Shown: positions 19,803-27,263 of the stretch, in pieces | Position numbering within the stretch: position 1 is the first letter of the stretch | Layout: every line of letters begins with the position of its first letter | IMG/VR virus record: IMGVR_UViG_3300028025_002672 | Location: 1 to 30,128 of that record | DNA: 30,128 bases | Direction: 5' to 3' (one strand) | Source of the DNA: a virus | Program-made: the position numbers and the translations under genes | The notes under the pieces: generated by a model | The model's input: the letters and a program-made list of their open reading frames with translations, nothing else | Told to the model about the DNA's origin: nothing | Databases searched by the model: none

Positions 19803-20509
19803 TACGAGTTCCTATATCCATAGACACGAATTTGTCCACCAGTTATTGTCCCACCAGCAGGCGCAAAAGTAAATCCTGTACTTGATGCTGCATTGCTGTC
19901 ATGTGTGGAAAACTGACCATTGTAATTACGCCCTGAATAGTTGCCGACAAAGTTAGATGTAACTGCTAGGAAAGGTGCGTTAAGCATCCCATCAAGAGTC
20001 ATTGTTCCAGTTGATGAAATAGTATGAGCAAAGAAACCATTAGATGCACCATTCGCTGCCGACACGCCACCAATAGCAGAAGTAGTCCCAGCATTGTAAA
20101 TCATGTTGCCAAAATATGTACTGCCAGTTGAGTTGTTTAGTTTTAGATATGCGGCAGCACCATTAGAAGAACCAGCAAATCCACTAAAAATAATTCTATA
20201 GTTATCGTATGTGCTGCTAAAAGCAGTAGCAATAACGACGTTACTAACAGCAGAACCAATAGTCACAATACCGTTTGATGCTGTACCACCCGAACTGCAA
20301 GTCACCGTCGTAACAAGTTCTAATCCTTGTGGGTTTTGTGCGGGACTGTTAGGGATAACCCACGCCGTACCATTCCACACAAGCAATTGGTCCGTGTCTT
20401 TCTGAAAAATCACTTGACCCTCATACGGTGATGCAGGTCGTGCAGCCGTGTTGTCGACAACGCCTGGTTTGATTAGCGAACTCGCCCCGATTTGTTGTGT
20501 AATACCCAT
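19802..20509 (-). CDS. Tail fibre protein, paralogous PYEGQ module
   Basis: The ATG at 20509 (TAATG with the upstream gene) is preferred over a frame extension to 20524, giving 235 aa. Residues 18-52 carry ARPASPYEGQVIFQKDTD and LLVWNGTAWVI, the same head module as the gene at 19242. The rest is a beta-sandwich-like tip (YDNYRIIFSGFAGSSNG, AYLKLNNS, QIRVYGYRNS). Probable receptor-binding fibre. Confidence 0.75.
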   Translation of the reverse strand: MGITQQIGASSLIKPGVVDNTAARPASPYEGQVIFQKDTDQLLVWNGTAWVIPNSPAQNPQGLELVTTVTCSSGGTASNGIVTIGSAVSNVVIATAFSSTYDNYRIIFSGFAGSSNGAAAYLKLNNSTGSTYFGNMIYNAGTTSAIGGVSAANGASNGFFAHTISSTGTMTLDGMLNAPFLAVTSNFVGNYSGRNYNGQFSTHDSNAASSTGFTFAPAGGTITGGQIRVYGYRNS

Positions 20510-20667
20510 TACGCACCTGTCCATTCTTCAGCGGTGTTACCTTCGGCTACCCACGCTAAATAATCGGGCATAAACTCTGCGACACCACTAACAACAGAAC
20601 CATCCTCAAAAAAACGAATAGCCATTTGCCTGTCATCAAAAGCAGTTGTGTAAACCATCCATGCCAT
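20509..20667 (-). CDS. 52-aa conserved tail-module protein
   Basis: ATG at 20667 overlaps the upstream fibre stop (TAATG); its own TAA overlaps the next ATG. The sequence has FDDRQMAIRFFEDGSVVSG and MPDYLAWVAEGNTAEEW; the PDYLAWxAEGNT motif recurs in small proteins or fibre ends in many phages. It may be a fibre chaperone or cap. It is short but tightly coupled on both sides. Confidence 0.7.
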   Translation of the reverse strand: MAWMVYTTAFDDRQMAIRFFEDGSVVSGVAEFMPDYLAWVAEGNTAEEWTGA

Positions 20668-21659
20668 TACAGTTCAACCCCAGTCGTTTCAATAGTGCAA
20701 GTGCCAGAACTGAATATCAGGGCAGCATTGCCAGCAGTTAAGTTATATCCTGCTGAAAACGAAAACCCTATACGGTTTGTTCTTCCATCACCATACGCAA
20801 TAGTTATACCACGACCAACACCGCCTGCATCTAAAGCAACAAATTGTCCTGTTGTAATAACCCCAGTTGGGGCAATTCTCATATCTGTTGGCAGGTTCAC
20901 TACAAAGTAACCAGCATTGGATGCTAAACATTGTGCTGTTGTCCAATATCCGCCAGTAAGTTTTGCAAAATACCGTTGGCATAGGGCTAGTTCTGTTCCG
21001 ATTGGTCGTTGTTCAAACGGGGTTGGCTGGAGATTCTGTTCCAACTGCACACCCGTAATCTCGAAATAATCAGCAGCCCCAGCCGTACCAACAGGAGTAA
21101 ATTTGAAACCTACAAACACCTGAGTCTGTGAAGCCGCAATCGTTGCGGGCATAGAGAAATACTGCCAAGTTGTAGTTAACGTATTGTTTTGTGAAACCAC
21201 TGTTGTGCTTGAACCATCACCAATACTGTAGTAATTAGAATCTGTACTAGTTGCATACTCAACACTTGAACGCAACGCACCGCTTGATGCTGAATAGTTT
21301 GCACCAGCCCTAGCCCAAAAAGAAAGAGTAACTTGTTTGCCTGCAAGTGGTATTGAATTTATAGATTCAACATTTTGGACAAAATAAAGAGCATTAGTTG
21401 CAGTGTTCCCTGAATCTCGCTGGATGCGTGAACAATACTGGAACCCTGTTAATCCTGCGGTTTGCCTAGAAACAGTGATACCAGATACGGCTCCACCACG
21501 AAAGTTGTTCCATCTATCGCAAGCAAAAGAACTAGCAGTTGATGTAGTTGAAGATGCATTGCGTTGGTACACGGTCATGGCACCGTTAATCAGGACATTG
21601 CGGAACCCCAGACCAGCAGGCAACAACGCCGACGAACCAAGGACACTAGAAATAGCCAT
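20667..21659 (-). CDS. Tail fibre with carbohydrate-binding-like domain
   Basis: The ATG at 21659 overlaps the upstream stop (TGATG), giving 330 aa. The N-terminus RNVLINGAMTVYQRN and FACDRWNNF are characteristic of a common phage fibre family. A jelly-roll-like module follows (VTLSFWARAGANYS, WQYFSMPATI, YFEITGVQLEQN, TPFEQRPIGTELALCQRYF), as in CBM-type lectin domains. The end is a small beta domain. Probably binds a surface glycan. Confidence 0.8.
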   Translation of the reverse strand: MAISSVLGSSALLPAGLGFRNVLINGAMTVYQRNASSTTSTASSFACDRWNNFRGGAVSGITVSRQTAGLTGFQYCSRIQRDSGNTATNALYFVQNVESINSIPLAGKQVTLSFWARAGANYSASSGALRSSVEYATSTDSNYYSIGDGSSTTVVSQNNTLTTTWQYFSMPATIAASQTQVFVGFKFTPVGTAGAADYFEITGVQLEQNLQPTPFEQRPIGTELALCQRYFAKLTGGYWTTAQCLASNAGYFVVNLPTDMRIAPTGVITTGQFVALDAGGVGRGITIAYGDGRTNRIGFSFSAGYNLTAGNAALIFSSGTCTIETTGVEL

Positions 21660-21994
21660 CAGATAGTGCGGTCCCAACCCGTGATAGTCACAGTCACCTT
21701 AGAAGCCGTATCACTCAAACCCTGCACCGTTTCAGCAGCCTCCAACACCAAACCAGTATCCAACACAACCGTGTCAAACCCAGCCACAGGCAGATTGTAT
21801 GTGAAGCAGTTAGCCGCTGTAGCCGCTGTACCACGAGCCAGTGTAATCAACCTGTCCACCCCGTCAGTGTTGCAAATAATAATCTGCTTAATCGTGTACT
21901 GATGCGACGCAGGCACCGTAAACAAAGTTGTTGTTGTAGTACCCACCTGTGTAGGGATAGTCAACATTTTCGGGAATACATCACCACTAGCCAT
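21659..21994 (-). CDS. Small tail-associated beta protein (111 aa)
   Basis: Starts with ATG at 21994, overlapping the collagen-like gene's stop. The sequence is beta-rich with TTTTLFTVPASHQYTIKQIIICNTDG and VSDTASKVTVTITGW, a jelly-roll-like pattern found in small phage fibre or decoration proteins. Between two fibre genes, it is probably a fibre component. Function not recognised. Confidence 0.65.
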   Translation of the reverse strand: MASGDVFPKMLTIPTQVGTTTTTLFTVPASHQYTIKQIIICNTDGVDRLITLARGTAATAANCFTYNLPVAGFDTVVLDTGLVLEAAETVQGLSDTASKVTVTITGWDRTI

Positions 21995-22752
21995 TAGAAC
22001 TCCATGTTCATCATTGTGTAAGTCATTAGATTACTTGTTGTTTGTGTAGGTGCAGACGGTCCAGTTGCACCCGTAGGACCTGTTGGTCCTGTGGGTCCTG
22101 TCACTGTCGAAGCTGAACCTGTAGCACCTGTTGGACCTGTTGGTCCTGTGGGTCCTGTCGCTCCGTCAACACCGATAGTTCCGTTAGTACCTGTAGCACC
22201 TGTAGGACCAGTAGGTCCTGTGGGTCCTGTAGGTCCTTGTGAACCTGTTGGACCTGTAGCACCATCGGCACCGATATACCCAGCAGACCCTGTAGGTCCA
22301 GTGGGTCCTGTGACTGTTGAGGCGGCTCCTGTGGGTCCTGTAGCACCAGTAGGACCCTGTGGTCCTGTTGGTCCAGTTACGAACGAGTCAGCACCAGTAG
22401 GTCCCGTAGGACCAGTAACACCCTGAATACCCTGTGGACCTGTCGGTCCAGTAACAAACGAATCAGCACCAGTTGGACCAGTCGGACCAGTCGGACCAGT
22501 CACGCCCTGAATACCTTGCGCACCAGTTGGACCAGTCGGACCCGTTACACCCTGTGAACCTGTAGAACCCGTCGGACCTGTAGGACCCGTCGCACCCTGA
22601 GGACCAGCGTTCTCAGAACCAACAACAACAACCTTCGTACCAACCGTCGCAGGAACAGACGGATCAGCAAGAGCAACCGTAACCGTAGAACCAGTCTTGA
22701 AAACAACAACCGGCTCGTTCGATATCGCAACCGTAACCTGGACAGTAGCCAT
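21994..22752 (-). CDS. Collagen-like tail fibre protein
   Basis: 252 aa. A 50-residue beta-rich head ([19 protein letters not shown]) is followed by about 175 residues of Gly-x-y repeats, mainly GPTGPTG with GPQG, GADS and GSAG variants, in register with a collagen triple helix. The C-terminus ([19 protein letters not shown]) is short. Collagen-like proteins commonly form trimeric fibre shafts in phages. The repeat tract could recombine or change in length. Confidence 0.9.
   Translation of the reverse strand: MATVQVTVAISNEPVVVFKTGSTVTVALADPSVPATVGTKVVVVGSENAGPQGATGPTGPTGSTGSQGVTGPTGPTGAQGIQGVTGPTGPTGPTGADSFVTGPTGPQGIQGVTGPTGPTGADSFVTGPTGPQGPTGATGPTGAASTVTGPTGPTGSAGYIGADGATGPTGSQGPTGPTGPTGPTGATGTNGTIGVDGATGPTGPTGPTGATGSASTVTGPTGPTGPTGATGPSAPTQTTSNLMTYTMMNMEF
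22020..22610 (-). repeat. Collagen-like Gly-Pro-Thr repeat tract (about 0.6 kb)
   Basis: Repeated 9-nt and 18-nt units encode GPTGPTG, interrupted by near-identical longer segments such as [17 protein letters not shown] (two copies). The DNA-level similarity is high enough to cause slippage and misassembly. It is not a CRISPR array: units are translated, in frame and without spacers. Confidence 0.8.
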
Positions 22753-22755
22753 TAA

Positions 22756-23094
22756 CTACCGAGTCACATCGGCAAGAACCGTGACAGTCCCAGACAAAAT
22801 AGTAGTAATCACACCCGAAGCATTTTCCTGCAAATCCCAATACAAAAAGCCAGGGTCAAGAGCAGCCGTGTTTGTGGCAGAGAATGTGGCTGTCAACTGT
22901 CCAGCTGCCCCATTAGTTACGGCACAAGTGCCTGTGATGCTGATAGCTGAAATGTCTGGGGTGACTCTCATCTGGGATGAATACGTACGACCCGTGATGT
23001 CAACAGGGGTGGTACCGTCGGTAGTGATAGTCACCTCAACGGTTTCTGTATCACCACGAGTGATAGTTAAATCTTGTTTTGCAGGTGCAGCCAT
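22756..23094 (-). CDS. Ig-like tail/baseplate protein (112 aa)
   Basis: ATG at 23094. The sequence is a compact beta domain: QDLTITRGDTETVEVTITTDG, PVDITGRTYSSQMRV, GQLTATFSATNTAAL and GFLYWDLQEN. This order is typical of BppU-N-like or Ig-like domains of phage baseplate or fibre-base proteins. It directly precedes the collagen-like fibre, so a fibre-anchoring role is plausible. Confidence 0.7.
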   Translation of the reverse strand: MAAPAKQDLTITRGDTETVEVTITTDGTTPVDITGRTYSSQMRVTPDISAISITGTCAVTNGAAGQLTATFSATNTAALDPGFLYWDLQENASGVITTILSGTVTVLADVTR

Positions 23095-23112
23095 ATCAAC
23101 GGTATATTACCA

Positions 23113-24195
23113 TTAAACGACATATCCTGCATCGGTTAAAACCTGATGGACATTATCAGATACAACATAGATTTGCCCTGGTTGTAGACTGTATGACTCG
23201 TTGCCGATGTCGGCTTTGACTTTGCGGTTCACTTGGATTTCAACCTTCACATCAGGTGATGCCCAGTCGGGGTTATCTAGAAGGGTGCCTTCAGGGATCA
23301 AAGACAATAACCGGCGGGTGGCGTTAGACCATGAGAAAACCTTGGTTTCAGGGATACGAGCAACTGCGACCTCTTTAATAGAGCCACGGTTACGGTATGC
23401 CTCCATCATCAGTTCCTCCAGTACCTTCTGATTCGGTTCATCCCACAGCCCTGTAGTCTCCGCTTTGGATTTACCGCATGGAACTACCCCGAAGGCTAGA
23501 TGAGCGAACTGGGCTTGTCCTGTGCTGTCTGACACGATTGTAGGGATACCGCTGGCAATGGCTTGCAACGGCATAAGCCCGAAACCTTCGCCACGGGCAG
23601 GAGCCACAAAACAATCAGCTTTGCTGTACCAGTCACGTTGCTCGATGGGACTCATCCAAGTCCTATTAAGAAATACCTTGTCACCAAGGTTTCGGCTAGG
23701 AACATCCTGTGCATGGGGGGCAGCTTTGATGTGTAGTTCAGCGTCAGGAAGTTTCAAAGCATTAAAGGCTTTAACTAAAACATCCATTCCTTTGCGATGC
23801 CATAGTGATCCGCCTCCTTGGAAACGAAACACCCCGTCAGGTTTGGGCATTGGTTTCCAAAACTTGTGGTCAACCCCCAACGGGCAATAGGAAACATCGT
23901 TATGAAACTGACTGAACAGTTCCACATTATGTTGACATGGGACAACCACCTGGTCAAACTGACCCAGCCACTTACGGAAATTAGCAGGCAACGTATCGGT
24001 TTCCCACATAGAAAACAAAACCCGATGCTGACCCGCAAACCAACCCTTACAAGCATACGGAACCTGCATATGAACACTCACAGAAGCATGGTCATCCAAT
24101 GTCACAGACTTAGGAAGCGAATCCTTAAACCCCTGAAGCATTGAACCATACCCCAACTTAGGATCATCAAAACCCTTCCAAGATTGATAGTTCAC
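23113..24195 (-). CDS. GT4-type glycosyltransferase
   Basis: 360 aa from GTG 24195 (GTGA overlap upstream). N-terminal Rossmann half: LGYGSMLQGF, then SVHMQVPYAC and RVLFSMWETDTLP. C-terminal half: FRFQGGGSLWHRKGMDVLVKAF (glycogen-synthase-type phosphate loop region) and APARGEGFGLMPLQAIASG, the E-x7-like nucleotide-sugar motif of GT4 enzymes. A C-terminal 60 residues outside the GT fold (VKADIGNESYSLQPGQIYVVSD) resembles a small structural domain. It lies between capsid-side genes and fibres. Confidence 0.85.
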   Translation of the reverse strand: MNYQSWKGFDDPKLGYGSMLQGFKDSLPKSVTLDDHASVSVHMQVPYACKGWFAGQHRVLFSMWETDTLPANFRKWLGQFDQVVVPCQHNVELFSQFHNDVSYCPLGVDHKFWKPMPKPDGVFRFQGGGSLWHRKGMDVLVKAFNALKLPDAELHIKAAPHAQDVPSRNLGDKVFLNRTWMSPIEQRDWYSKADCFVAPARGEGFGLMPLQAIASGIPTIVSDSTGQAQFAHLAFGVVPCGKSKAETTGLWDEPNQKVLEELMMEAYRNRGSIKEVAVARIPETKVFSWSNATRRLLSLIPEGTLLDNPDWASPDVKVEIQVNRKVKADIGNESYSLQPGQIYVVSDNVHQVLTDAGYVV

Positions 24196-24464
24196 AACGG
24201 GGCAGGAGTGCCTTCAATTTGATGTCTCGAAGTAGCCAACTGTTCAACAGCATGGCAACCATCAATAGTTTTAGGTTGCAAACCTTCAGCCCTTAAACGC
24301 TTATAAGCAGGCATATCCTTAGACCAGTTCTTTTCCCGCTGATTAATATGCGCAACTGATTCTCCACGAGTGGTCGTAGAGTTAGACCCCATCTGGACAC
24401 CGGCAACCCTGCAACCAAAGCAACCCTCAACGTCAAGGTTCGGATGTGTTTCTTGATGCTTCAC
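24192..24464 (-). CDS. Conserved small phage protein with Cys/His motif (90 aa)
   Basis: Starts at ATG 24464, overlapping the upstream stop. HPNLDVEGCFGCRVAGVQ has a CxxC preceded by His and may bind a metal. Then comes a helical, basic part (HINQREKNWSKDMPAYKRLRAEGLQPKTIDGCH). I recall this pattern in small proteins of marine and actinobacterial phages. Function unknown. Its stop overlaps the glycosyltransferase GTG. Confidence 0.65.
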   Translation of the reverse strand: MKHQETHPNLDVEGCFGCRVAGVQMGSNSTTTRGESVAHINQREKNWSKDMPAYKRLRAEGLQPKTIDGCHAVEQLATSRHQIEGTPAPL

Positions 24465-24715
24465 GAAATGAACGCCCCATAACCAGCAGCCACAAGATCG
24501 GCTTGTTCCTGACCGGACACTGTATGCACATGACCTCCGTGGTATGTATAGGAAATTAACGTATGGTCAGACGGTTCAGTTTCTTGAAAAGACCCGTCAG
24601 TCATTTTGAACACATTGCGTCCACGACGACCAGGGCGAAGATGGGCAAAGATCCCTCTCTCCTCCGCTTCAGACCAATACACAAAGTTGTCCGTTGGGGT
24701 AATAAATGTTGCCAT
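24461..24715 (-). CDS. Small virion-associated candidate (84 aa)
   Basis: ATG at 24715, first gene after the capsid terminator. Beta-rich: TDNFVYWSEAEERGIFAHLRPGRRGRNVF, KMTDGSFQETEP, HVHTVSGQEQADLVAAGYGAFIS. The position just after the major capsid protein suggests a head completion or decoration protein, but no family was recognised. Confidence 0.6.
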   Translation of the reverse strand: MATFITPTDNFVYWSEAEERGIFAHLRPGRRGRNVFKMTDGSFQETEPSDHTLISYTYHGGHVHTVSGQEQADLVAAGYGAFIS

Positions 24716-24727
24716 ATCTAGATAATA

Positions 24728-24757
24728 ACAAAAGCCCCCGCCTTTCGGCAGGGGCTT
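24728..24757 (-). terminator. Intrinsic terminator after major capsid gene
   Basis: On the minus strand AAGCCCCTGCC, GAAA tetraloop, GGCGGGGGCTT (one T-G wobble) forms an 11-bp stem followed by TTTGTTATTA. It lies 24 nt after the capsid stop and would lower transcription of the downstream tail genes relative to the capsid gene, a common stoichiometric device. Confidence 0.85.
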
Positions 24758-24781
24758 CCGTTAATTCCTTGTCGGAAATGA

Positions 24782-25762
24782 TTAGGCGTTTGTACCAATG
24801 CTTGAAGCTGATTCGATACGACGAAGTGCTTCCTGACGGAACACTGCGTAACCAACGAAATGCTTCCAACCAACTGGACGGAAACGCTTCAGAAGGTCTG
24901 TAACTGTTCCGTAAACAATTGATGGCTGGTTGCCGTACTCGCCACCCATAGAAACAGCCTTGGCAAGAGCCTGCTGTCCCATGATGAGGGTACCGTAAAC
25001 ATCAATGGTGCCTGATGCGCCGGAGTTGTTTGATGCGTCTGCGAACAGAGGCGCACGTGACGACTCCATGAAGCGAACTCCTTCAAACATACCAATTTCA
25101 CCGTTGTAAAGCGGCATTGCGTTGGTGTACTTGTATGAGTCACGCCAACCTGATGCGTCTGTAATACCACGAAGGTCGTACGAAACGTCTGGGTGGATGA
25201 AACCGACATAGTTGCCACCGATTGTTGGAACGTTAGCTCCACGCAATTGAGCAACAGCCTTGCGGATGTCGTTAGCTGTAAGGGTGTCATCAGTGTTGAT
25301 GGTTGTACGGCTAGATGGGTCTACTGCACCACCTGTTGCGTAAATCACGTTTGATCCAGCCTGAACAGCGTTACGAGCGATGGTGTCAATTGACAAACCA
25401 GCGTTGTAACCAACAGCCTGGGCTGCTACTGGGTCCACAGGGAGGAACGATGATGCACGGAGTTTAGCGGTGGTAACAGTTGCGTTACCGTATTCTTCAA
25501 GGGTTACAGTAACTTGGCTATCGCTCATGGCGACAGGGGTTACATCCTCAGCTTCACCCAGTGGCGTTGTTGCCGCTGCGAGGTCTGCGAATACGGTGAA
25601 CTTCACTGAAGCACCTGGGTTTGTAGCGTTTGTAGCTTGAACAGATGCGAACTGGTCAAAGTACATTTCTGGGCGAAGGGCAAAATATGCCAACTTCTCA
25701 AAAGCTACCTGGTCTGTTGACAGGTTTGTGGTTCCTGTCTCTGCTGCGTAATAATCAGCCAT
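24782..25762 (-). CDS. Major capsid protein, N4-gp56 type
   Basis: 326 aa with features of the N4-gp56 family: N-terminal arm, ALRPEMYFDQFASVQ, FTVFADLAAATTPLGEAEDVTPVAMSDSQVTVTLEEYGNATVTT (positions about 56-100), the long GFIHPDVSYDLRGI segment, GEIGMFEGVRFMESS and C-terminal KRFRPVGWKHFVGYAVFRQEALRRIES. It assembles the HK97-fold capsid shell. AAGGAAA lies before ATG 25762. A strong terminator follows. Scaffold gene immediately upstream supports the call. Confidence 0.92.
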   Translation of the reverse strand: MADYYAAETGTTNLSTDQVAFEKLAYFALRPEMYFDQFASVQATNATNPGASVKFTVFADLAAATTPLGEAEDVTPVAMSDSQVTVTLEEYGNATVTTAKLRASSFLPVDPVAAQAVGYNAGLSIDTIARNAVQAGSNVIYATGGAVDPSSRTTINTDDTLTANDIRKAVAQLRGANVPTIGGNYVGFIHPDVSYDLRGITDASGWRDSYKYTNAMPLYNGEIGMFEGVRFMESSRAPLFADASNNSGASGTIDVYGTLIMGQQALAKAVSMGGEYGNQPSIVYGTVTDLLKRFRPVGWKHFVGYAVFRQEALRRIESASSIGTNA

Positions 25763-25790
25763 TTGGATTTTTCCTTAATTGTTGGGTGGT

Positions 25791-26249
25791 TTACCCAAGG
25801 TCAATACCTTGGGCTTGCGCCTCAGCAAAAATATCGTAAATCTCTTGTTCAGATGATGCTTCACTAATACGTTTGTTCCACGACGGAGGAGGAGGGGCTG
25901 ACTCGCTGCCTGCTGCAATCTTGTTGGATTGCTTCCATGCTTGCTTATCGGCATCTTCCGACGCTGAGGGTGTAATTAGTTGTGCTTCCACGGCGGCTTC
26001 ACGGATAGCTTCTGGGGTTAAATCACCGTCGTAACCTTTAACGAAATACTTGGCTTGCGGTGAAGCGGGATCAATTCCTGCTTTAACGAAAGCTAGTTCT
26101 CGTTGGGTTGCTGAGAATTCCGCAACTTGTTTGCGTAGCTCTTTGGCTTCTTTTTCCAACTGCTTCATCCTTGCCCGTACAGGATTCTGTGTGGGTTCGG
26201 TTTCCGTTTGGTCGTCGAATTCTGAATCGAAATCTTCGTATTCTGACAT
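25791..26249 (-). CDS. Capsid scaffold protein
   Basis: The ATG at 26249 is preferred over a frame extension to 26276 because AAAGGAGAG lies 10 nt before it; length 152 aa. Acidic N-terminus (YEDFDSEFDDQTETE), a long coiled coil (MKQLEKEAKELRKQVAEFSATQREL) and a Pro-rich, amphipathic C-terminal helix (SEQEIYDIFAEAQAQGIDLG). This composition and the place just before the capsid gene are typical of phage scaffolds. Confidence 0.85.
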   Translation of the reverse strand: MSEYEDFDSEFDDQTETEPTQNPVRARMKQLEKEAKELRKQVAEFSATQRELAFVKAGIDPASPQAKYFVKGYDGDLTPEAIREAAVEAQLITPSASEDADKQAWKQSNKIAAGSESAPPPPSWNKRISEASSEQEIYDIFAEAQAQGIDLG

Positions 26250-26270
26250 ATGGCACTCTCCTTTAGCCCG

Positions 26271-26293
26271 CACCACACTGGAGGGTTGTGGTG
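26271..26293 (-). promoter_or_regulatory. Hairpin in scaffold leader
   Basis: CACCACA (plus 26271-26277) and TGTGGTG (26287-26293) form a perfect 7-bp stem with a 9-nt loop in the leader of the scaffold gene, 22 nt before its ATG. It has no T-run on the minus strand. It may stabilise a processed mRNA or regulate translation. Confidence 0.4.
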
Positions 26294-26324
26294 GCTGCTT
26301 TTGTTTACACCCCGTATTTCGCCA

Positions 26325-26350
26325 GTTAACTAGGGGGGCTGTTAACTAGG
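26325..26350. repeat. Tandem GTTAACTAGG repeats in capsid-operon leader
   Basis: Two identical 10-bp copies, 26325-26334 and 26341-26350, each with the palindromic core GTTAAC, are 16 bp apart in a 150-bp intergenic gap before the scaffold. The spacing (about 1.5 helical turns) and the perfect match suggest protein binding. A weak promoter-like TTAACT-N16-TAAACA lies just downstream on the minus strand. Confidence 0.45.
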
Positions 26351-26399
26351 TCTTCCCATCGGGATCAGACTTAAACTAACACACTTAAAAGTAGTTGTG

Positions 26400-27263
26400 C
26401 TACTGCCCTACTGTGCCGAGTGCTGACGCACCTTGTGTTGATGCAAAACTGCCACCGGTTTCAAATGCTGCTTGTCGTGAACGCTTGCGTGTTGCGATTG
26501 CTTTACGTGCTTCAGCGTTGGTGCCGAATGTTCCAGCGATTTGTTGTTCACGGCTGATTGCTTGTTCACCTTGGAGTGGGTTGAATAGTTCTTGCTGTGC
26601 GCTGATTTGTTCAAACCCTTGTTGAGCCTGACTAGCAGTAATTCCTTGGGCAGCCAATTCTTCAGCTGTTCCCCTGCCAAGTTGGATGCCAGCCTGAGTC
26701 CGACCTTGGGCAGCAATCTGAGATGCTTGAACCTGCTGACCAAAGGTAAACGCATTTTTCTCTTTAGCTTGAATCACATCAGTTGCCTTAGTTGGGTCAA
26801 GGAAATAAGCAGCAAGGTCTTGGTCTGTAATCCCATACAGGGCTGCCAGTTGGTCTTTGACTGTTTGCGGAGCTGACTTGGCTGCTAAATATCCTTGCTG
26901 GATGCGGTTATTGAATTCAACCGCTGACACATTCCCTGCAATAAGTTTTGACAAATCATCAGGCTGGTCATAAAAGCCTTGGGGCATACCGTTATTTTTC
27001 AAAGTTTGTGTATATGTCTGTTCAGCTTGGATGTATTCCTTGGGGGTCAACGGCTGAAGCCCAGCTTTTACCCGACCCTCATTACCAATGAAACGTTTCT
27101 TAATGGCATCCTGTGAACCAGCATCGGATTCAATGTATTTAGATACAGCATCTTCGTTGGTAGCGTCAACAGTTGGGTCAGTTACCAACCGGTTCAAGAT
27201 AGGGAAAAGAAACCCTAAACCTAAACCGTCAAGAGTTTTTTGTAGTTGTGCTGGACTGGACAT
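26400..27263 (-). CDS. Internal virion/ejection-type protein, Ala/Gln-rich (287 aa)
   Basis: ATG 27263 overlaps the upstream stop (TAATG). The sequence is helical: KEYIQAEQTYTQTLKNNGMPQGFYDQPDDLSKLIAGNVSAVEF (positions about 76-118), AAYFLDPTKATDV, then QASQIAAQGRTQAGIQLGRG and an end rich in Gln/Ser/Ala. I know the pattern GFYD...D...I..xVS..E from proteins upstream of scaffold genes in marine and freshwater podoviruses. Likely a DNA-ejection or inner-core protein; not proven. Confidence 0.65.
   Translation of the reverse strand: MSSPAQLQKTLDGLGLGFLFPILNRLVTDPTVDATNEDAVSKYIESDAGSQDAIKKRFIGNEGRVKAGLQPLTPKEYIQAEQTYTQTLKNNGMPQGFYDQPDDLSKLIAGNVSAVEFNNRIQQGYLAAKSAPQTVKDQLAALYGITDQDLAAYFLDPTKATDVIQAKEKNAFTFGQQVQASQIAAQGRTQAGIQLGRGTAEELAAQGITASQAQQGFEQISAQQELFNPLQGEQAISREQQIAGTFGTNAEARKAIATRKRSRQAAFETGGSFASTQGASALGTVGQ

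Noticed and set aside
22091-22426. Gly/Pro/Val-rich plus-strand frame across the collagen-like gene
   Set aside because: A shadow of the GPT repeat on the opposite strand.
22020-22610. Possible CRISPR-like repeats
   Set aside because: Repeats are in-frame coding units with no unique spacers of constant length; collagen-like protein explains them fully.
24889-25290. 133-codon frame inside the capsid gene
   Set aside because: Out-of-frame shadow of the major capsid protein on the same strand.
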